Source: CALESS01 sp041741455
GTDB taxonomy: Bacteria; Chloroflexota; Anaerolineae; Anaerolineales; Anaerolineaceae
DNA: 64,000 nt
Assembly (NCBI GenBank): GCA_041741455.1
Contig: JBGSJZ010000087.1
Location: 62,001-126,000, forward strand
Reading direction: 5' to 3'
Under the pieces are notes generated by a model. That model did not search any database. It was given only the letters and a program-made list of their open reading frames with translations, and was not told where the DNA came from. Shown in pieces: positions 8,099-16,369 of the stretch; position 1 is the stretch's first letter, and each line of letters begins with the position of its first letter. The position numbers and the translations under genes are program-made.

Positions 8099-9652
8099 AT
8101 GTCTGAGGAAGACCCAAGAATCTTAAAACTTCGCGATATGCGAAAGCGCGCCCAGCTCGGCGGCGGCGAAGACCGCATCGCCAAGCAGCACGCCAAAGGC
8201 AAGCTGACTGCCCGTGAACGGATCAGTTTCCTGCTGGATGCTGACACTTTCCAGGAAATAAACACATTTATCCTGCAGCAAAACACTTTGATCTCCAGCA
8301 ACGAAGAAAAGATCCCTGGCGACGGTGTGATCACTGGCTGTGGCCTGGTTGACGGCCGATTGGTGTACGTTTACGCCCAGGATTTCACCGTCTCTGGTGG
8401 CGCTCTGGGTGAAATGCAATCCCGCAAGATTTGCCAGGTCATGGATCTGGCAGTCCAATCGGGTGTTCCCGTTGTCGGGCTGATTGATTCGGGCGGCGCC
8501 CGCATCCAGGAAGGCATCGGCAGCCTGCACGGTTATGCTGAAATTTTCCGTCGCAATGCCCAGTATTCCGGCATCATCCCCCAGATTAGTGTCATTCTCG
8601 GCCCCTGTGCTGGTGGAGCCTCCTATTCCCCCGCCCTGACCGACATGATCATCATGGTTGACAAGTCCTCCTTCATGTTCCTCACCGGGCCGGAAGTCAT
8701 CAAATCCGTCACAGGTGAGATCGTCGACTCCGAATCCCTGGGTGGCGGCGAGACCCACTCGTCCACTAGTGGCCTCTCTCACCTGTTGGCTGCGAATGAG
8801 AAGGAAGCTCTGGAGTACGTCCGCAAAGCCCTCTCCTACTTGCCCTCCAACGGCATGGAAAATCCCCCGGTTCAGGCGGATGCTCCTTCCGCCCTCTCGC
8901 TGGTCGAAGAACTCAATCACATTATCCCGGCCGATCCCACCGCCGCCTATAGTATGCACGAACTCATTGGCTATGTGGTGGATGCCGATTCCTTCTTTGA
9001 AATCATGCCGCTCTTTGCCCGCAACATGATCGTCGGCTTTGCCCGCATCGGTGGATTCAGCGTGGGCGTGGTTGGCCAGGAACCGATGCAGATGGCTGGC
9101 GTGATTGACATGGACGCCGCGGACAAAATGGCCCGCTTTGTACGCCTGTGTGACTGCTTCAACGTGCCGCTCATCACATTTGTCGATTCCCCAGGCTTTT
9201 TGCCTGGCACCGACCAGGAACATCGCGGCATCATCCGTCACGGCGCCAAGGCGCTCTTTGCCTATTCTGAAGCCACTGTCGCCAAGATCAGCGTGGTGAC
9301 CCGCAAAGCCTATGGTGGCGCCTATATTGTCATGAGTAGCAAGTGCCTCGATACCGATACCTGCTTCGCCTGGCCCTCAGCTGAAATCGCTGTCATGGGT
9401 CCGGAAGGCGCAGTCAATATCCTCTACCGCAAGCAGGTGGATGCCGCTGCCGACCCGGCTGCTGAGCGCGCCCGCCTTGTGGCCGAGTACCGTGAAACTT
9501 ACCTGAATCCATACCGGGCTGCCAGCACTGGCGATATTGATGAAGTCATCGAGCCGCGCGAAACCCGTTTGCGCATCTTCAATGCCCTCAAAGCCCTGGC
9601 CAGCAAAACAGTCACACCGCTGCCGCGCAAACATGGCAATATGCCCGTATAG
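8099..9652 (+). CDS. mmdA: Acyl-CoA carboxyltransferase (methylmalonyl-CoA decarboxylase alpha-like)
   Basis: This 517-residue protein has two crotonase-like carboxyltransferase halves. It would transfer CO2 from a carboxylated acyl-CoA to the biotin carrier. Family signatures include PVVGLIDSGGARIQEG (about 123-138), GPCAGGASYSPALTD (about 167-181), GGGETHSSTSG (about 215-225), GFLPGTDQEHRGI (about 364-376) and KAYGGAYIVMSSK (about 401-413). The closest named types are MmdA of Na+-pumping methylmalonyl-CoA decarboxylase and PccB of propionyl-CoA carboxylase. The presence of beta and gamma pump subunits and the absence of a biotin carboxylase gene favour the decarboxylase. The exact acyl-CoA is not certain. 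GAGTGAGG precedes the ATG. Confidence 0.9.
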   Translation: MSEEDPRILKLRDMRKRAQLGGGEDRIAKQHAKGKLTARERISFLLDADTFQEINTFILQQNTLISSNEEKIPGDGVITGCGLVDGRLVYVYAQDFTVSGGALGEMQSRKICQVMDLAVQSGVPVVGLIDSGGARIQEGIGSLHGYAEIFRRNAQYSGIIPQISVILGPCAGGASYSPALTDMIIMVDKSSFMFLTGPEVIKSVTGEIVDSESLGGGETHSSTSGLSHLLAANEKEALEYVRKALSYLPSNGMENPPVQADAPSALSLVEELNHIIPADPTAAYSMHELIGYVVDADSFFEIMPLFARNMIVGFARIGGFSVGVVGQEPMQMAGVIDMDAADKMARFVRLCDCFNVPLITFVDSPGFLPGTDQEHRGIIRHGAKALFAYSEATVAKISVVTRKAYGGAYIVMSSKCLDTDTCFAWPSAEIAVMGPEGAVNILYRKQVDAAADPAAERARLVAEYRETYLNPYRAASTGDIDEVIEPRETRLRIFNALKALASKTVTPLPRKHGNMPV

Positions 9653-9669
9653 GGACGGAGGTACCCAGT

Positions 9670-10044
9670 ATGCTGCATAACCTTTCCAATGCGCTCATCA
9701 TCACCGGCATCGGCATGGGGCTGGTCTTCCTGGCCCTGCTGCTGCTCTGGGTGATTATGGCGCTGGTAATCAAGATTAAGGATCCAATTAAAGCATCCGA
9801 AGGGGAAGCTGAAGAAGCCCTTGCGGATGCCCGTCTGGAAGAAGCTCCGGCTGTTTCGCCTTCTGACCGCAAACGCAAGGCAGCCGCCGTAGCTGTGGCG
9901 GTTGCCTTTCAACTGCGCAAAGCCGCCCCCACCGGGCTGTCTGGCCATGCCCCAGTGACTGTACCCGGGGGTTGGCAGACTTCCATCCGCGCCAATAACC
10001 TTTCCCGGCGCGCCAACTTGTTTAACCGTAAACCGCGAGGATAG
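9670..10044 (+). CDS. Na+-pump decarboxylase small membrane subunit (OadG/MmdD-like)
   Basis: This 124-residue protein has one N-terminal membrane helix (about 7-38), an acidic stretch (EGEAEEALADARLEE, about 44-58) and a basic Ala-rich tail. This is the layout of the gamma subunit of oxaloacetate decarboxylase and the delta subunit of methylmalonyl-CoA decarboxylase, which assemble the complex at the membrane. GGAGG sits 8 nt before the ATG. It follows the carboxyltransferase by 17 nt and precedes the biotin carrier by 4 nt, so they are co-transcribed. Confidence 0.85.
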   Translation: MLHNLSNALIITGIGMGLVFLALLLLWVIMALVIKIKDPIKASEGEAEEALADARLEEAPAVSPSDRKRKAAAVAVAVAFQLRKAAPTGLSGHAPVTVPGGWQTSIRANNLSRRANLFNRKPRG

Positions 10045-10048
10045 AACT

Positions 10049-10483
10049 ATGAAACTACGCGTCAAAATCGATGAACAAACTTTTGAAGTAGAAGTTGGCG
10101 ACCTTTCCACCCGGCCGATCAGCGCCAGTGTGGATGGAGAAACCTTCGAAATTTGGCCGGAGGAAGCCGAGGCCTCCGTGGTAGCAGCTGCCCCCGTGGT
10201 CGCCATTCCGGTCGTTCGGGAAAAAGCCCCGGCTCGTCCCGCCCCGGTGGAAGTGGCTGCTGCCACCTCCGCTTCCGTCAAAGCCCCCATCCCTGGCCTC
10301 ATCATCTCCATCGCCATCAAAGAAGGCGAAAGCGTGAAACAGGGCCAGGAACTCTGCACCTTGGAAGCCATGAAGATGAAGAACGCCATCCGTGCCCCGC
10401 GCGCTGGGGTGATTGCCTCCATCCGGGTGTCGGTTGGTGACCACGTCAAACACAGCCAGGCGTTGATGGATTACGCCGAATAG
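10049..10483 (+). CDS. mmdC: Biotin carrier protein of the decarboxylase
   Basis: This 144-residue biotinyl-domain protein has a charged N-terminal part (residues 1-45), an Ala/Pro-rich flexible linker (about 45-75) and a C-terminal biotinyl domain. The biotin-attachment motif EAMKM is near residue 110; the Lys carries biotin. The domain carries CO2 from the carboxyltransferase to the membrane pump. The Ala/Pro linker is the swinging arm common to Na+-pump carriers. It lies 4 nt after the gamma/delta subunit gene and 9 nt before the beta subunit gene. Confidence 0.92.
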   Translation: MKLRVKIDEQTFEVEVGDLSTRPISASVDGETFEIWPEEAEASVVAAAPVVAIPVVREKAPARPAPVEVAAATSASVKAPIPGLIISIAIKEGESVKQGQELCTLEAMKMKNAIRAPRAGVIASIRVSVGDHVKHSQALMDYAE

Positions 10484-10492
10484 GGGTATGGC

Positions 10493-11647
10493 GTGAATAT
10501 CCAAGACATGTTCTCTCAAATCTTCAGCGGTTTCGGCTCCTTCACCTGGGGCAACGCCGTGATGATCGCTGCAGGACTGGTGCTAATTGCCCTGGCCGTC
10601 ATCAAGGAATACGAACCTGTGCTGCTTCTGCCGATCGGCGTGGGTTGCATATTGGCGAACCTGGGAATGGCTGTCAATATGGCAGAGGGTGCCTGCGCAT
10701 TACCCGACCAGGGATTCATGACCACTCTCTATTGCGCTGGCATTAAGACGGAACTCTTCCCATTGTTGATTTTCATTGGGGTGGGTGCCATGATCGATTT
10801 CAGCCCATTGCTGGCCATGCCACAAATGGTTGTGCTGGGCGCTGCCGGTCAATTTGGTATCTATGCCACCCTGATCCTGGCCACCCTGCTTGGCTTTAAC
10901 TTGAACGAAGCTGCCTCCATTGGTGTCATTGGAGCCATCGACGGACCAACCGCCATTTTCGTAACCACCAAGCTGGCTCCGGAACTACTCGGCCCCATTG
11001 CGGTGGCAGCCTACTCGTACATGAGCCTGATCCCAATCATCCAGCCGCCAATCATGAGGTTGATGACCACCCGCAAGGAACGACTTACCCGCATGGAATA
11101 CGCTGGCAAACCTGTCTCCAAGCGCGCACTCATTATTTTCCCCCTCGTGGTAACGATCGTTGTCTCATTGGTCGCTCCCTCGGCCGCCCCACTGATTGCC
11201 ACTCTGATGCTTGGCAACCTGCTACGTGAGGCTGGTGTGGTGGATCGCTTGAGCAAGTCTGCCCAGAACGAAATCATCAACGTCTCCACCCTCTTCCTTG
11301 GCCTTTGCATTGGTGCTACCATGACCGCGGCTCGCTTCATCCAGCTTGATACACTGATGATCCTCGGCTTGGGCCTGCTGGCCTTTGTGATCGATACTGT
11401 CGCCGGTCTGCTCTTCGGCAAGTTGATGTATGTCATCTCCGGTCACAAGATCAACCCGCTGATTGGCGCTTGTGGCATCTCAGCTTTCCCGATGGCAGCC
11501 CGACTCTCCGCCAAGATGGCACAGGAAGAAGATTATGAAAACTTCATCCTGATGCACGCTATGGGCTCCAACACGGCCGGGCAGTTGGGCAGCGTGGTAG
11601 CCGGTGGTCTGCTATTGGTGCTGGTCAACGTCATCGGAAAATTGTAA
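10493..11647 (+). CDS. mmdB: Na+-translocating decarboxylase beta subunit
   Basis: This 384-residue polytopic protein is the OadB/MmdB/GcdB sodium pump, which decarboxylates carboxybiotin and exports Na+. Diagnostic segments are DGPTAIF near 144-150, the stretch NEIINVSTLFLGLCIGATM near 260, GACGISAFPMAAR near 325-337 and HAMGSNTAGQLGSV near 355. The GTG at 10493 has GGGGT 6 nt upstream; an ATG at 10508 is an alternative start five codons in. It is the last gene of the operon and ends at a strong terminator. The complex would conserve decarboxylation energy as a Na+ gradient. Confidence 0.93.
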   Translation: MNIQDMFSQIFSGFGSFTWGNAVMIAAGLVLIALAVIKEYEPVLLLPIGVGCILANLGMAVNMAEGACALPDQGFMTTLYCAGIKTELFPLLIFIGVGAMIDFSPLLAMPQMVVLGAAGQFGIYATLILATLLGFNLNEAASIGVIGAIDGPTAIFVTTKLAPELLGPIAVAAYSYMSLIPIIQPPIMRLMTTRKERLTRMEYAGKPVSKRALIIFPLVVTIVVSLVAPSAAPLIATLMLGNLLREAGVVDRLSKSAQNEIINVSTLFLGLCIGATMTAARFIQLDTLMILGLGLLAFVIDTVAGLLFGKLMYVISGHKINPLIGACGISAFPMAARLSAKMAQEEDYENFILMHAMGSNTAGQLGSVVAGGLLLVLVNVIGKL

Positions 11648-11664
11648 AAGTTAACTTTTCACAA

Positions 11665-11700
11665 AAAAAATCCGCACCACTCCCGGTGCGGATTTTTATT
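11665..11700. terminator. Intrinsic terminator of the decarboxylase operon
   Basis: The stem TCCGCACC (11671-11678) pairs with GGTGCGGA (11685-11692). It is preceded by eight A and followed by five T, so it can act in both directions. It lies 24 bases after the beta-subunit stop. Confidence 0.9.
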
Positions 11701-11981
11701 GTTGATAATCATCTTCCTCCCCATTCGGTACTTCAGCCTTTCTATCTTTATGTTACGTCATCCTGAGCAGCAGGGAAGGTTCTCTTTTTCGTTTTCAGAT
11801 GTTTCGCTACGCTCAGCCTAAAGACATTGTTTTGCATGGTCGGCAACGGCCCGACCAGCTTTTGCAACCAATTTATTATTTATTGGAACCAGTCTGAATC
11901 AATCCCCCTCATCTGATAGGTGAAAACCTATTTTGCTCAGGAACGGATTTCCTTATGCGTGGTCGAAATCATCTGAGCAGC
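11701..11981. other. Intergenic stretch with a possible dispersed-repeat fragment
   Basis: No gene is visible. Bases around 11756-11820 contain TCATCCTGAGCAGCAGGGAA and later TTTCGCTACGCTCAG. These resemble the arms of short palindromic repeats scattered in many Anaerolineae-like genomes (CATCCTGAGCGAAGC types). Only one degenerate copy is present, so the assignment is tentative. Confidence 0.25.
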
Positions 11982-12875
11982 TTATGTGAATTGGAAATCT
12001 GGCTGAGTTCGGATGGCAAGCGCCATACCCAACAGTGCATCCCCACCGGAGGAGCTGCCGTAGCTTAATAAGGCTGGCAGCCATTTTTCCATCGAAGGCT
12101 GGCCGGTCACCAGGCCATCCACCGCGGTAATTAGCCGTTCGTCTCCCGTGCCCAGGCTGGCCAGTTCCAGCAAGCTGGCGGATAGGGCGGTGGTGCGCTT
12201 GCGGCTTGCATTCAGGATCTGTTGGTTTAATTCGTTGTGTTGAGAGGACGACAAGGGTGAAAGGGCAGGCCAACGGTTGTAGAAAAGTAATAGTCCGCAG
12301 AATAGGTCGTCACCGGAGGGGGTGAGACCTCGCCCCAGGCCAAGCAAGGACATAATGGCTGGTCCGGCAAGCTCTTGTGAACCGCTGATTAATGCTTTGT
12401 AGAGATCAAGAATATGCGTATAGATATAAGAAACATCAAATGCCGGTGGCTGAAGGTGGATGAACGGTAACAGCAGTGAGCTGAAACCCGCGGTCGGATG
12501 TTGTTGGTTCACAATTTCGGCTGCCCGGGTCAGCAATTGAAAGCGCGTGGAAGTCGGAAGAATTTCTCCCGCAGGTGTTTGTTCTTTCCATGGGATCGCT
12601 GCGTCTCGTTGAACGGTGACGGTTGGGTGGGTGAGGGATGTGCTGGAAATTTCAAACTCCTCCCCGGGGGTGATGGTGCGTAATTCAGGTGATTTTCGAT
12701 CCAGGGTGCAAGTGAGCGGGCTATTGTAGGAGTCAAAGGAGAGAATCACCACCTTCCCGTCAGGTGAAAGTAGATATACTGCTTTGGAGGTGGCACCCAG
12801 GGCTTTGAGAGCGGAGTTCTGGTTGAAAACCTGTTCTGCCAGCCAACCGCAATGCTGAATGGATACTATTGGCAT
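11982..12875 (-). CDS. DUF2877 (AllH-like) protein
   Basis: This 297-residue protein has the DUF2877 signature: GLGRGLTPSGDD near residues 175-186 and LLSYGSSSGGDALLG near 269-283. In E. coli the family member AllH (YlbF) works with AllF/AllG as oxamate carbamoyltransferase; that is literature knowledge. No AllF or AllG partner is present here, so the reaction cannot be assigned. It starts at ATG 12875, only 44 bases from the divergent methyltransferase start at 12920. A truncated duplicate lies at 7637-7909. Confidence 0.8.
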   Translation of the reverse strand: MPIVSIQHCGWLAEQVFNQNSALKALGATSKAVYLLSPDGKVVILSFDSYNSPLTCTLDRKSPELRTITPGEEFEISSTSLTHPTVTVQRDAAIPWKEQTPAGEILPTSTRFQLLTRAAEIVNQQHPTAGFSSLLLPFIHLQPPAFDVSYIYTHILDLYKALISGSQELAGPAIMSLLGLGRGLTPSGDDLFCGLLLFYNRWPALSPLSSSQHNELNQQILNASRKRTTALSASLLELASLGTGDERLITAVDGLVTGQPSMEKWLPALLSYGSSSGGDALLGMALAIRTQPDFQFT

Positions 12876-12919
12876 GGAGTCATTATATCAAAAGTGGGGA
12901 GAGCGTCTATAATCAGGAT

Positions 12920-13720
12920 ATGAAAGACCATCCTGTTGGAAATTATTATGACCAATGTGCTGAGAAAGAATGGGAACGCTTGGATCGGCACCGCATGGAA
13001 TTCCTGGTAACCCGGAAGGTTCTCCAGGAATTCCTGCCGCATCAGCCTTTGAAGATTGCCGATATCGGTGGGGGGCCGGGTCGTTATTCGCTTTACCTGG
13101 CTGGTCTGGGGCATCAGCTAACCCTGGTGGATCTTTCGCAAGCGGAAATGGAAATCGCCCGAGAACGGGCTGACTCGGCAGGTCTCCAAATCCAGCAAAT
13201 GCTGCAAGCGAATGCCCTGGATTTGTCCAGGTTGTCAGATGAAAAATACGATGCAGTCTTGTTGATGGGGCCTTTGTACCATCTTCAGGATGAGGAGGAA
13301 CGCCAGCGTGCTGTCCGTGAAGCCTTGCGCATCTTGAAGCCAGGTGGCTTGCTCTTTGCGGCCTTTATAACCTTGTACGCACCTTTCCGGGATTATTCAG
13401 CCGCCGATCCGGAAGCTGTTTTTGCCGAGCGCAGCGGATGGTTGAAGATGCTGGAGGACGGTCGGAATTTTGGCCAGGGATTCCCCGGGGCGTTTTTCTC
13501 ACACCCCAACCTGATCCTACCCCTGATGGAAGGTTGTGGCCTTGTTACATTGAAAATAGTCGGAGTCGAAGGGGTGGCTGCCGGACATGAGGACAAAATC
13601 AATCAATTACAGGGTGAAAAACTGGAATTTTGGGTGGATCTGAACTACCGATTAGGTAGTGACCCGGCCTGCTGGGGTGCGGCAAATCACCTGCTTTATG
13701 TTGGTCGTAAACCGGGTTGA
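12920..13720 (+). CDS. Class I SAM-dependent methyltransferase
   Basis: This 266-residue protein has the SAM-binding motif IADIGGGPG at 46-54, the acidic end of strand 2 (LVDLS, about 70-74) and the motif IV/post-IV region YDAVLLMGPLYHL near 112-124, followed by LRILKPGG. The substrate is unknown. I chose ATG 12920 because the open frame upstream reads back across the divergent DUF2877 start; the ribosome site (CAGGA) is weak and close. It converges with the YbaK-like gene, the two stop codons lying side by side near 13720. Confidence 0.85.
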   Translation: MKDHPVGNYYDQCAEKEWERLDRHRMEFLVTRKVLQEFLPHQPLKIADIGGGPGRYSLYLAGLGHQLTLVDLSQAEMEIARERADSAGLQIQQMLQANALDLSRLSDEKYDAVLLMGPLYHLQDEEERQRAVREALRILKPGGLLFAAFITLYAPFRDYSAADPEAVFAERSGWLKMLEDGRNFGQGFPGAFFSHPNLILPLMEGCGLVTLKIVGVEGVAAGHEDKINQLQGEKLEFWVDLNYRLGSDPACWGAANHLLYVGRKPG

Positions 13721-13721
13721 T

Positions 13722-14201
13722 TCAATCGCTCGGGTTTTGAAATAAATCCACAATTTCCAATTTGGGGACCGCTTTCTGAAGATCAGCGCTCGCCATAATG
13801 ATTGCCACACCGCGCTGGCCGGAGCCCAGCGAAATTTCATCTTGCTCGAAAATTTTCTGATCTGCCAGGATGCGCATGGGGGTTGCCAGGCCGATCGGTG
13901 AGACGGCTCCTGGTTGATACCCAGTGATTCGGAAAACCTCTTCATCGGTTGCCATGGTCAGCCGGTTTTGAGTGAGCAGCCGGCGTAAACGTGCCCAGGG
14001 AATCTGGGTCGGACCGGAAACCAGGGCTAATAAAAATTCATTTTCACCCAGGCGAAATAATATGGAGCGCACCACTTGTTGAGGTGTCTGTCCTCGTTCT
14101 GCGGCTGCTTGCTCCAATGAATGGATCGGGTTGGTATGCTCAAAAATCCGGTGGGGGATACCGATTATTGCAAGGTGTTGAGAGACTGGAGATAAAGCCA
14201 T
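13722..14201 (-). CDS. YbaK/EbsC-family aminoacyl-tRNA deacylase-like protein
   Basis: This 159-residue protein matches the YbaK/ProX editing-domain family, which hydrolyses mischarged tRNAs. The conserved GYQPGAVSPIGL block (about 93-104) and the C-terminal ISLGSGQRGVAIIM segment are present. The Lys that in E. coli YbaK lies in the K-TL-V strand is replaced by Arg here (VVRSILF, R45). Substrate preference or activity may therefore differ from Cys-tRNA(Pro) deacylase. It is a single gene, with no operon partner. Confidence 0.8.
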   Translation of the reverse strand: MALSPVSQHLAIIGIPHRIFEHTNPIHSLEQAAAERGQTPQQVVRSILFRLGENEFLLALVSGPTQIPWARLRRLLTQNRLTMATDEEVFRITGYQPGAVSPIGLATPMRILADQKIFEQDEISLGSGQRGVAIIMASADLQKAVPKLEIVDLFQNPSD

Positions 14202-14261
14202 ATTTCTGACATACTATCATGATCTGGGTGGAGAAACAAGGCCAATTTTTAAAAATCCAAA

Positions 14262-14286
14262 GAAAAAGCTCCAATTTGGCGGAGCT
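14262..14286 (-). terminator. Terminator of the first multihaem gene
   Basis: AGCTCC (14267-14272) pairs with GGAGCT (14281-14286). Read on the minus strand, five T follow the stem. It lies 57 bases beyond the stop of the 14343-16142 gene. Confidence 0.6.
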
Positions 14287-14342
14287 CTTTATGAAAAATC
14301 GTTTATTGACTGAGATGTACTCTATGAATCAAATGAAAATTC

Positions 14343-16142
14343 CTATCTCCCAATCCGGCCATCGGGATGGCAACTGACGCAATCATCTGTGATGGTCATC
14401 CCATGATGTTCGTCTTCCATTTCATCTTTCGAGTGGCAGCCGTAGCAACTGTATTCGGGTGGTACGCCAGGGTGGCAGGAGGAGCAGATTTGGTTGGCAT
14501 CCCCATGAGTCAATGGGAAGGAATGGGTAAACGACGCCGGTAACCAACTATCGGTGGTGTGACACAAGGAGCACTGATAGTCATAATGGCTGGCAGGTGC
14601 GGTTCCCTGGTGGCAACTGATGCAATCTATCAAACCGTCGTGGCTAAAATAAGCCGGTGTCCAGGCGGAGGTTGAATGACACATGGAGCATTGAAAATCG
14701 AAATGAACAGCCGGACGGATGGAGAGGTGACAACTCTTGCAGTCTATAGCGCCGGCAATGGAGTGATTGAAATTCACCGGCAGCCATGCACTGGTGGTGT
14801 GACAATAGGAGCATTGAGAAGTATAGTGATTGGCTGGCCGGCTATCCAGGTGGCAACTCAGGCAATCGGTTACTCCGCTATGATCGAAGTTTACTGGCAG
14901 CCAGGCAGTTGTGGTATGGCAGAGGGAGCATAATCCTTCAAAATGGTTAGTTGGTTTAAAGGCCAGGTGACAACTAATGCAATCCACAGCTCCGGCATAT
15001 TGATGGTTGAAAGTGGCCGGAAGCCAACCTTTATTGTTGTGACAATAGGAGCATTGCCCTGAATAATGATTGATTGGGCGAAGGTCATTATGGCAGAATT
15101 GGCAATCGATCGCCTCCACGGCGTCGTGATTGAAGGAAACAACCGCCCAATTGGTCAGGGCGTGGCAGGCGGAACATTGTGCGTCATAATGATTCGTGGG
15201 CCGCTGTTCAAGATGACAGGATACACAATCGACTGCACCGGACAATTTGTGATCAAAAATAACTTTAGACCAGGCCGTGGGTTGGTGGCAGGCAGAACAG
15301 ATACCAACAAAGTGGTTGTGTGGGAGGATCCGTTCATGGCAGGATTGACACTCTGCGACCATTTCGGAAGGATGAAGCCAGTAACCCGTCATCCAGGAAT
15401 CAGTTGAATGACATTGTCCGCAATTGATCTCAAAGTGATTTGCAGGCAGGTTCATAGAATGACAGGCGTTACACTCGGTAGGATTGCCCCCAAACTGGTT
15501 ATCAGGATGGCAATCGTGGCAATCCACAACTATGTGCTGTCCTGTCAGCGGAAAGGTTGCTGTATGCACAAAATTATTGGTGCCGGTCACGGGAATTAAG
15601 TTCGAAACACCAGCTGGAAGGACGCCAAATGGTAAATTGATGAGCGCGAGTAATTGTTCGTCAGTTGGAGGGCCAGTCTCGATGACCATGCGAGCCTTAT
15701 TCACTTTATAATTCAATGCCAGATAGATTTCAGGTCGATCGGTCAGGATATTCTGGATTTTTAACAAAGCAACGAAGATATGGTTCATAGATTCAGTAAG
15801 GCTTCGTGTATAGAGGTGACGGTTCTCCTTACGAATTCCGACTATGGCTTCCAACAATAAATTGATTTGAGTATCCAATTCTTGAATCGAATCAAGTTCC
15901 CGTTCTGTTCCATATAAATGAATAAAATCTAAAATCCGGCGGTCGACAAGTTTCATTTCAAAAACAAGCTGGTCTTCGGAATTCAGAGTAAACCGTTTGA
16001 TTTCTTCAGCAGCAAGTTGCAGGACAAAAAAAGGATTCCCCGGTTTTGCAATTGGGTTGGCTGAGACGATGGTTACGAAAGCCCCAAATATGATGAGGAT
16101 TAAAACCAATACACTTGCCGTAATTAGAAGCAGCCTGGGCAT
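14343..16142 (-). CDS. Membrane-anchored multihaem c-type cytochrome, 20 CxxCH
   Basis: This 599-residue protein has one N-terminal membrane helix (about 4-28), then ANPIAKPGNPFF and a helical domain (to about 190) reminiscent of DUF5667-type Chloroflexota proteins. About 400 residues then hold 20 CxxCH haem motifs. Most lie in two-haem units with extra histidines, as CxxCH...RPxNH(F/Y)...CSxCH...AW...F(N/D)H, which suggests bis-His haem ligation. No enzyme domain is present. The protein should be exported, anchored and used for electron transfer or storage outside the membrane. It is paralogous to 17650-19524. A strong promoter with twin palindromes lies upstream at 16218-16278. The electron partners are unknown. 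Confidence 0.88.
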   Translation of the reverse strand: MPRLLLITASVLVLILIIFGAFVTIVSANPIAKPGNPFFVLQLAAEEIKRFTLNSEDQLVFEMKLVDRRILDFIHLYGTERELDSIQELDTQINLLLEAIVGIRKENRHLYTRSLTESMNHIFVALLKIQNILTDRPEIYLALNYKVNKARMVIETGPPTDEQLLALINLPFGVLPAGVSNLIPVTGTNNFVHTATFPLTGQHIVVDCHDCHPDNQFGGNPTECNACHSMNLPANHFEINCGQCHSTDSWMTGYWLHPSEMVAECQSCHERILPHNHFVGICSACHQPTAWSKVIFDHKLSGAVDCVSCHLEQRPTNHYDAQCSACHALTNWAVVSFNHDAVEAIDCQFCHNDLRPINHYSGQCSYCHNNKGWLPATFNHQYAGAVDCISCHLAFKPTNHFEGLCSLCHTTTAWLPVNFDHSGVTDCLSCHLDSRPANHYTSQCSYCHTTSAWLPVNFNHSIAGAIDCKSCHLSIRPAVHFDFQCSMCHSTSAWTPAYFSHDGLIDCISCHQGTAPASHYDYQCSLCHTTDSWLPASFTHSFPLTHGDANQICSSCHPGVPPEYSCYGCHSKDEMEDEHHGMTITDDCVSCHPDGRIGR

Positions 16143-16217
16143 GGGATCATTGTCTCCATAACTTTGGGAGATGATTGAGATTGTTTTGGATTAGGTAACC
16201 GATAAGGGAGAAGAATA

Positions 16218-16241
16218 GACTAGTCTTTATGGACTAGTCTA
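16218..16241. promoter_or_regulatory. Twin GACTAGTC palindromes (operator candidate)
   Basis: GACTAGTC occurs at 16218-16225 and 16232-16239, spaced 14 bases start to start. Together they form TAGACTAGTC-N6-GACTAGTCTA. They cover the predicted start of the cytochrome transcript. The same octamer is the centre of the TetR-gene operator at 63469-63487. Confidence 0.6.
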
Positions 16242-16249
16242 TATGTATT

Positions 16250-16278
16250 AGTATATATAGAATTTTGCGCCAGGTCAA
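16250..16278 (-). promoter_or_regulatory. Sigma-70 promoter of the first multihaem gene
   Basis: On the minus strand TTGACC (16278-16273) and TATACT (16255-16250) are separated by exactly 17 bases. The transcript would start near 16243, inside or just before the twin GACTAGTC palindromes. Confidence 0.65.
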
Positions 16279-16369
16279 TTAAGGTACTATTAAGATTGAG
16301 TAGTATTTAGTTCGAAATGTTTTGAATCAAACAAATAATGTGATGGTTGCGTTATGGGAAAATCCAATA

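Noticed and set aside
8123..9241. A 372-codon minus-strand open frame within the carboxyltransferase gene.
   Set aside because: It is antisense to a gene with full family motifs, has no recognisable protein features and reflects codon bias of the real strand.
8099..11647. Acetyl- or propionyl-CoA carboxylase operon.
   Set aside because: No biotin carboxylase gene is present, and the last gene is a Na+-pump beta subunit, which fits a decarboxylase.
11756..11820. A complete palindromic repeat element.
   Set aside because: Only one degenerate copy with weak arms is present, so it is reported only as a low-confidence note within the intergenic entry.
11982..12875. Full oxamate carbamoyltransferase (AllFGH) locus.
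   Set aside because: Only the AllH-like member is present; no AllF or AllG homologue is nearby.
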